From an uncultured Bacteroidota bacterium (GTDB lineage Bacteria > Bacteroidota > Bacteroidia > Chitinophagales > Chitinophagaceae): DNA of 5,482 nucleotides. Shown here one piece after another: positions 4,170-5,482 of the stretch. The number at the start of each line of letters is the position of its first letter. The first letter of the stretch is position 1. Below the pieces are notes generated by a model. That model was not told where the DNA came from and ran no database searches. It saw nothing but the letters and a program-made list of their open reading frames with translations. Where the stretch lies: positions 1-5,482 of the forward strand of contig CAIRNW010000164.1 of NCBI GenBank assembly GCA_903879995.1, read 5' to 3'. Position numbers and translations under genes: made by a program.

Positions 4170-5482
4170 ATGCAGGAATATCTCCAAGGTTTGAATGAAA
4201 GACAGCGAGAAGCGGTATTACATAAGGATGGTCCCATCATGATTGTGGCGGGGGCGGGTAGTGGTAAAACCAAAGTCCTCACTACAAGAATTACACACTT
4301 GATGGCAGCCCATCAGGTAGATGCCTTCAATATTTTGGCGTTAACTTTTACTAATAAGGCTGCGCGTGAAATGAAAGAGCGTGTAGAGAGAATTTTAGGA
4401 AATGGCGAAGCGCGCAATCTATATATTGGCACCTTTCACTCAGTATTTGCAAGAATTCTTCGGTTTGAAGCGGATAAGATCGGCTATCCTAAACATTTTA
4501 CTATTTACGATACGGACGATGCCAAGAGCGTGCTCAAGGCCGTGATCAATGATTTAAATCTCGACGACAAGCACTACAAGCCTAATGTGGTCTACAACAG
4601 AATTTCTTCAGCAAAGAACGCACTGATTGGGCCAGCCGAGTATAAAACAGATTATGCTATTCAGCAGGAAGATATTCGTGCTAACCGTCCTGCCATTGGG
4701 CAGATTTATGAAAACTATGTAAAGCGCTGTTTCCGAAATGGCGCTATGGATTTTGATGATCTGCTGTTAAAGTTTTACGAACTGCTGCGTACTATTCCCG
4801 AATGTCTATCTCGCTATCAGCATAAGTTCAAGTATATCTTGATTGATGAGTATCAGGATACCAATCCGGCTCAGTATGAGATTATAAAATTGCTAGGGGC
4901 ACTTCACGAAAATGTTTGTGTGGTAGGAGACGATGCGCAGAGTATCTATAGTTTCCGTGGTGCCACCATTCAAAATATTTTACAGTTTCAGAAGGATTAC
5001 GACAATGTAAAAGTGGTCAAGCTAGAGCAGAACTATCGTTCTACGCGAAGTATTTTGGATGTGGCCAATGAGGTGATTAGCCATAATAAGGGGCAGATTG
5101 AAAAAGTCCTGTTCACAGAAAATCCGGAAGGAGAGAAAATTAAATTAGTTCGTACGCTTACCGATAACGATGAGGGAAAGTTTATTGCAGATTCTATTCA
5201 AGAGCAGAAGTTGCGACATCATTACGCTAACAAAGAGTTCGCTATTCTCTATAGAACCAATGCGCAGAGCCGTGCTTTTGAAGAATCGCTTCGTCGTATG
5301 GCAATCCCTTACACGATTTACGGTGGCATTAGTTTCTATCAGCGCAAGGAGATCAAAGACATGGTAGCGTATTTGCGTTTGATTGTTAATCCCCGTGATG
5401 AAGAGGCCTTAAAACGAATTATTAATTATCCTACACGAGGTATTGGAAAAACTTCACTCGATAAATTACTCTTACTCTCCAA
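4170..5482 (+). CDS. uvrD: PcrA/UvrD-type superfamily 1A DNA helicase, 3' part cut by window edge
   Basis: The first 437 codons of an ATP-driven 3'-to-5' DNA helicase (full length usually 700-800 residues), which acts in nucleotide excision and mismatch repair and removes proteins from DNA. Motifs in order are the Q motif LNERQREAV (8-16), Walker A AGAGSGKT (27-34, Lys33), motif Ia LTFTNKAAREM (58-68), Ib GTFHS (87-91), motif II with DEYQDTN (226-232; Asp226 and Glu227 for Mg and catalysis), motif III GDDAQSIYSFRGA (253-265), motif IV QNYRST (287-292) and YGGISFYQRKEIKD (384-397). The PTRGIG segment near the end opens domain 2B. Motifs V and VI lie beyond the edge. The YGG...FY.RKEIKD form is closer to PcrA/UvrD than to Rep; choosing between the first two needs the C-terminus. 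The ATG at 4170 places the Q motif at residue 8, as usual. There is no Shine-Dalgarno sequence, and the gap to the upstream gene is 49 bp. Confidence 0.93.
   Translation, partial: MQEYLQGLNERQREAVLHKDGPIMIVAGAGSGKTKVLTTRITHLMAAHQVDAFNILALTFTNKAAREMKERVERILGNGEARNLYIGTFHSVFARILRFEADKIGYPKHFTIYDTDDAKSVLKAVINDLNLDDKHYKPNVVYNRISSAKNALIGPAEYKTDYAIQQEDIRANRPAIGQIYENYVKRCFRNGAMDFDDLLLKFYELLRTIPECLSRYQHKFKYILIDEYQDTNPAQYEIIKLLGALHENVCVVGDDAQSIYSFRGATIQNILQFQKDYDNVKVVKLEQNYRSTRSILDVANEVISHNKGQIEKVLFTENPEGEKIKLVRTLTDNDEGKFIADSIQEQKLRHHYANKEFAILYRTNAQSRAFEESLRRMAIPYTIYGGISFYQRKEIKDMVAYLRLIVNPRDEEALKRIINYPTRGIGKTSLDKLLLLS

Noticed and set aside
5170..5367. Plus-strand 65-codon reading frame inside the helicase gene
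   Set aside because: It runs in another frame across the conserved helicase segment including YGGISFYQRKEIKD, so it is not a gene.

Overview
The window looks like chromosomal DNA of a Bacteroidota bacterium, probably near Chitinophagaceae/Sphingobacteriia. The lineage is inferred from four things: none of the gene starts has a convincing Shine-Dalgarno sequence; several intergenic stretches carry the Bacteroidota -7 box TAnnTTTG; one product is a lipoprotein with a short lipobox signal followed by Lys-Lys-Asp; and the single-domain asparaginase and the 516-residue helical protein are of kinds I associate with this phylum. No database comparison was possible.

Layout, left to right. The first 16 bases are the 5' end of a tRNA gene on the minus strand that runs off the left edge, with a good promoter behind it. 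Facing the other way is an A/T-rich type II toxin-antitoxin pair, hicA-hicB (181-845), whose genes overlap by four bases. A perfect 8-bp inverted repeat lies directly before the hicA start. Next, on the plus strand, is a secreted lipoprotein DNA/RNA non-specific endonuclease (901-1791). It converges, with only 3 bp between stop codons, on a minus-strand single-domain L-asparaginase-like protein (1795-2283).

A 286-bp spacer (2284-2569) separates the asparaginase gene from the divergent gene to its right. It holds two promoter-like boxes that point at each other and an imperfect 12-bp-arm dyad just before the next gene. On the plus strand follow a 516-residue all-helical, TPR-like protein of unknown function (2570-4120) and, 49 bp later, the first 437 codons of a PcrA/UvrD-type superfamily 1A DNA helicase (4170 to the right edge). 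The helicase has motifs Q to IV and is cut before motifs V and VI.

The genes do not form one pathway. Functional units I can argue for are the hicAB module, which probably represses itself through the inverted repeat, and a possible two-gene transcription unit of helical protein plus helicase. The endonuclease and the asparaginase are independent; any link between them (nutrient release) is speculation. I found no insertion sequence, CRISPR array or clear intrinsic terminator. The best candidates for something undescribed are the unknown helical protein beside the helicase, and the opposing-promoter arrangement in the spacer.
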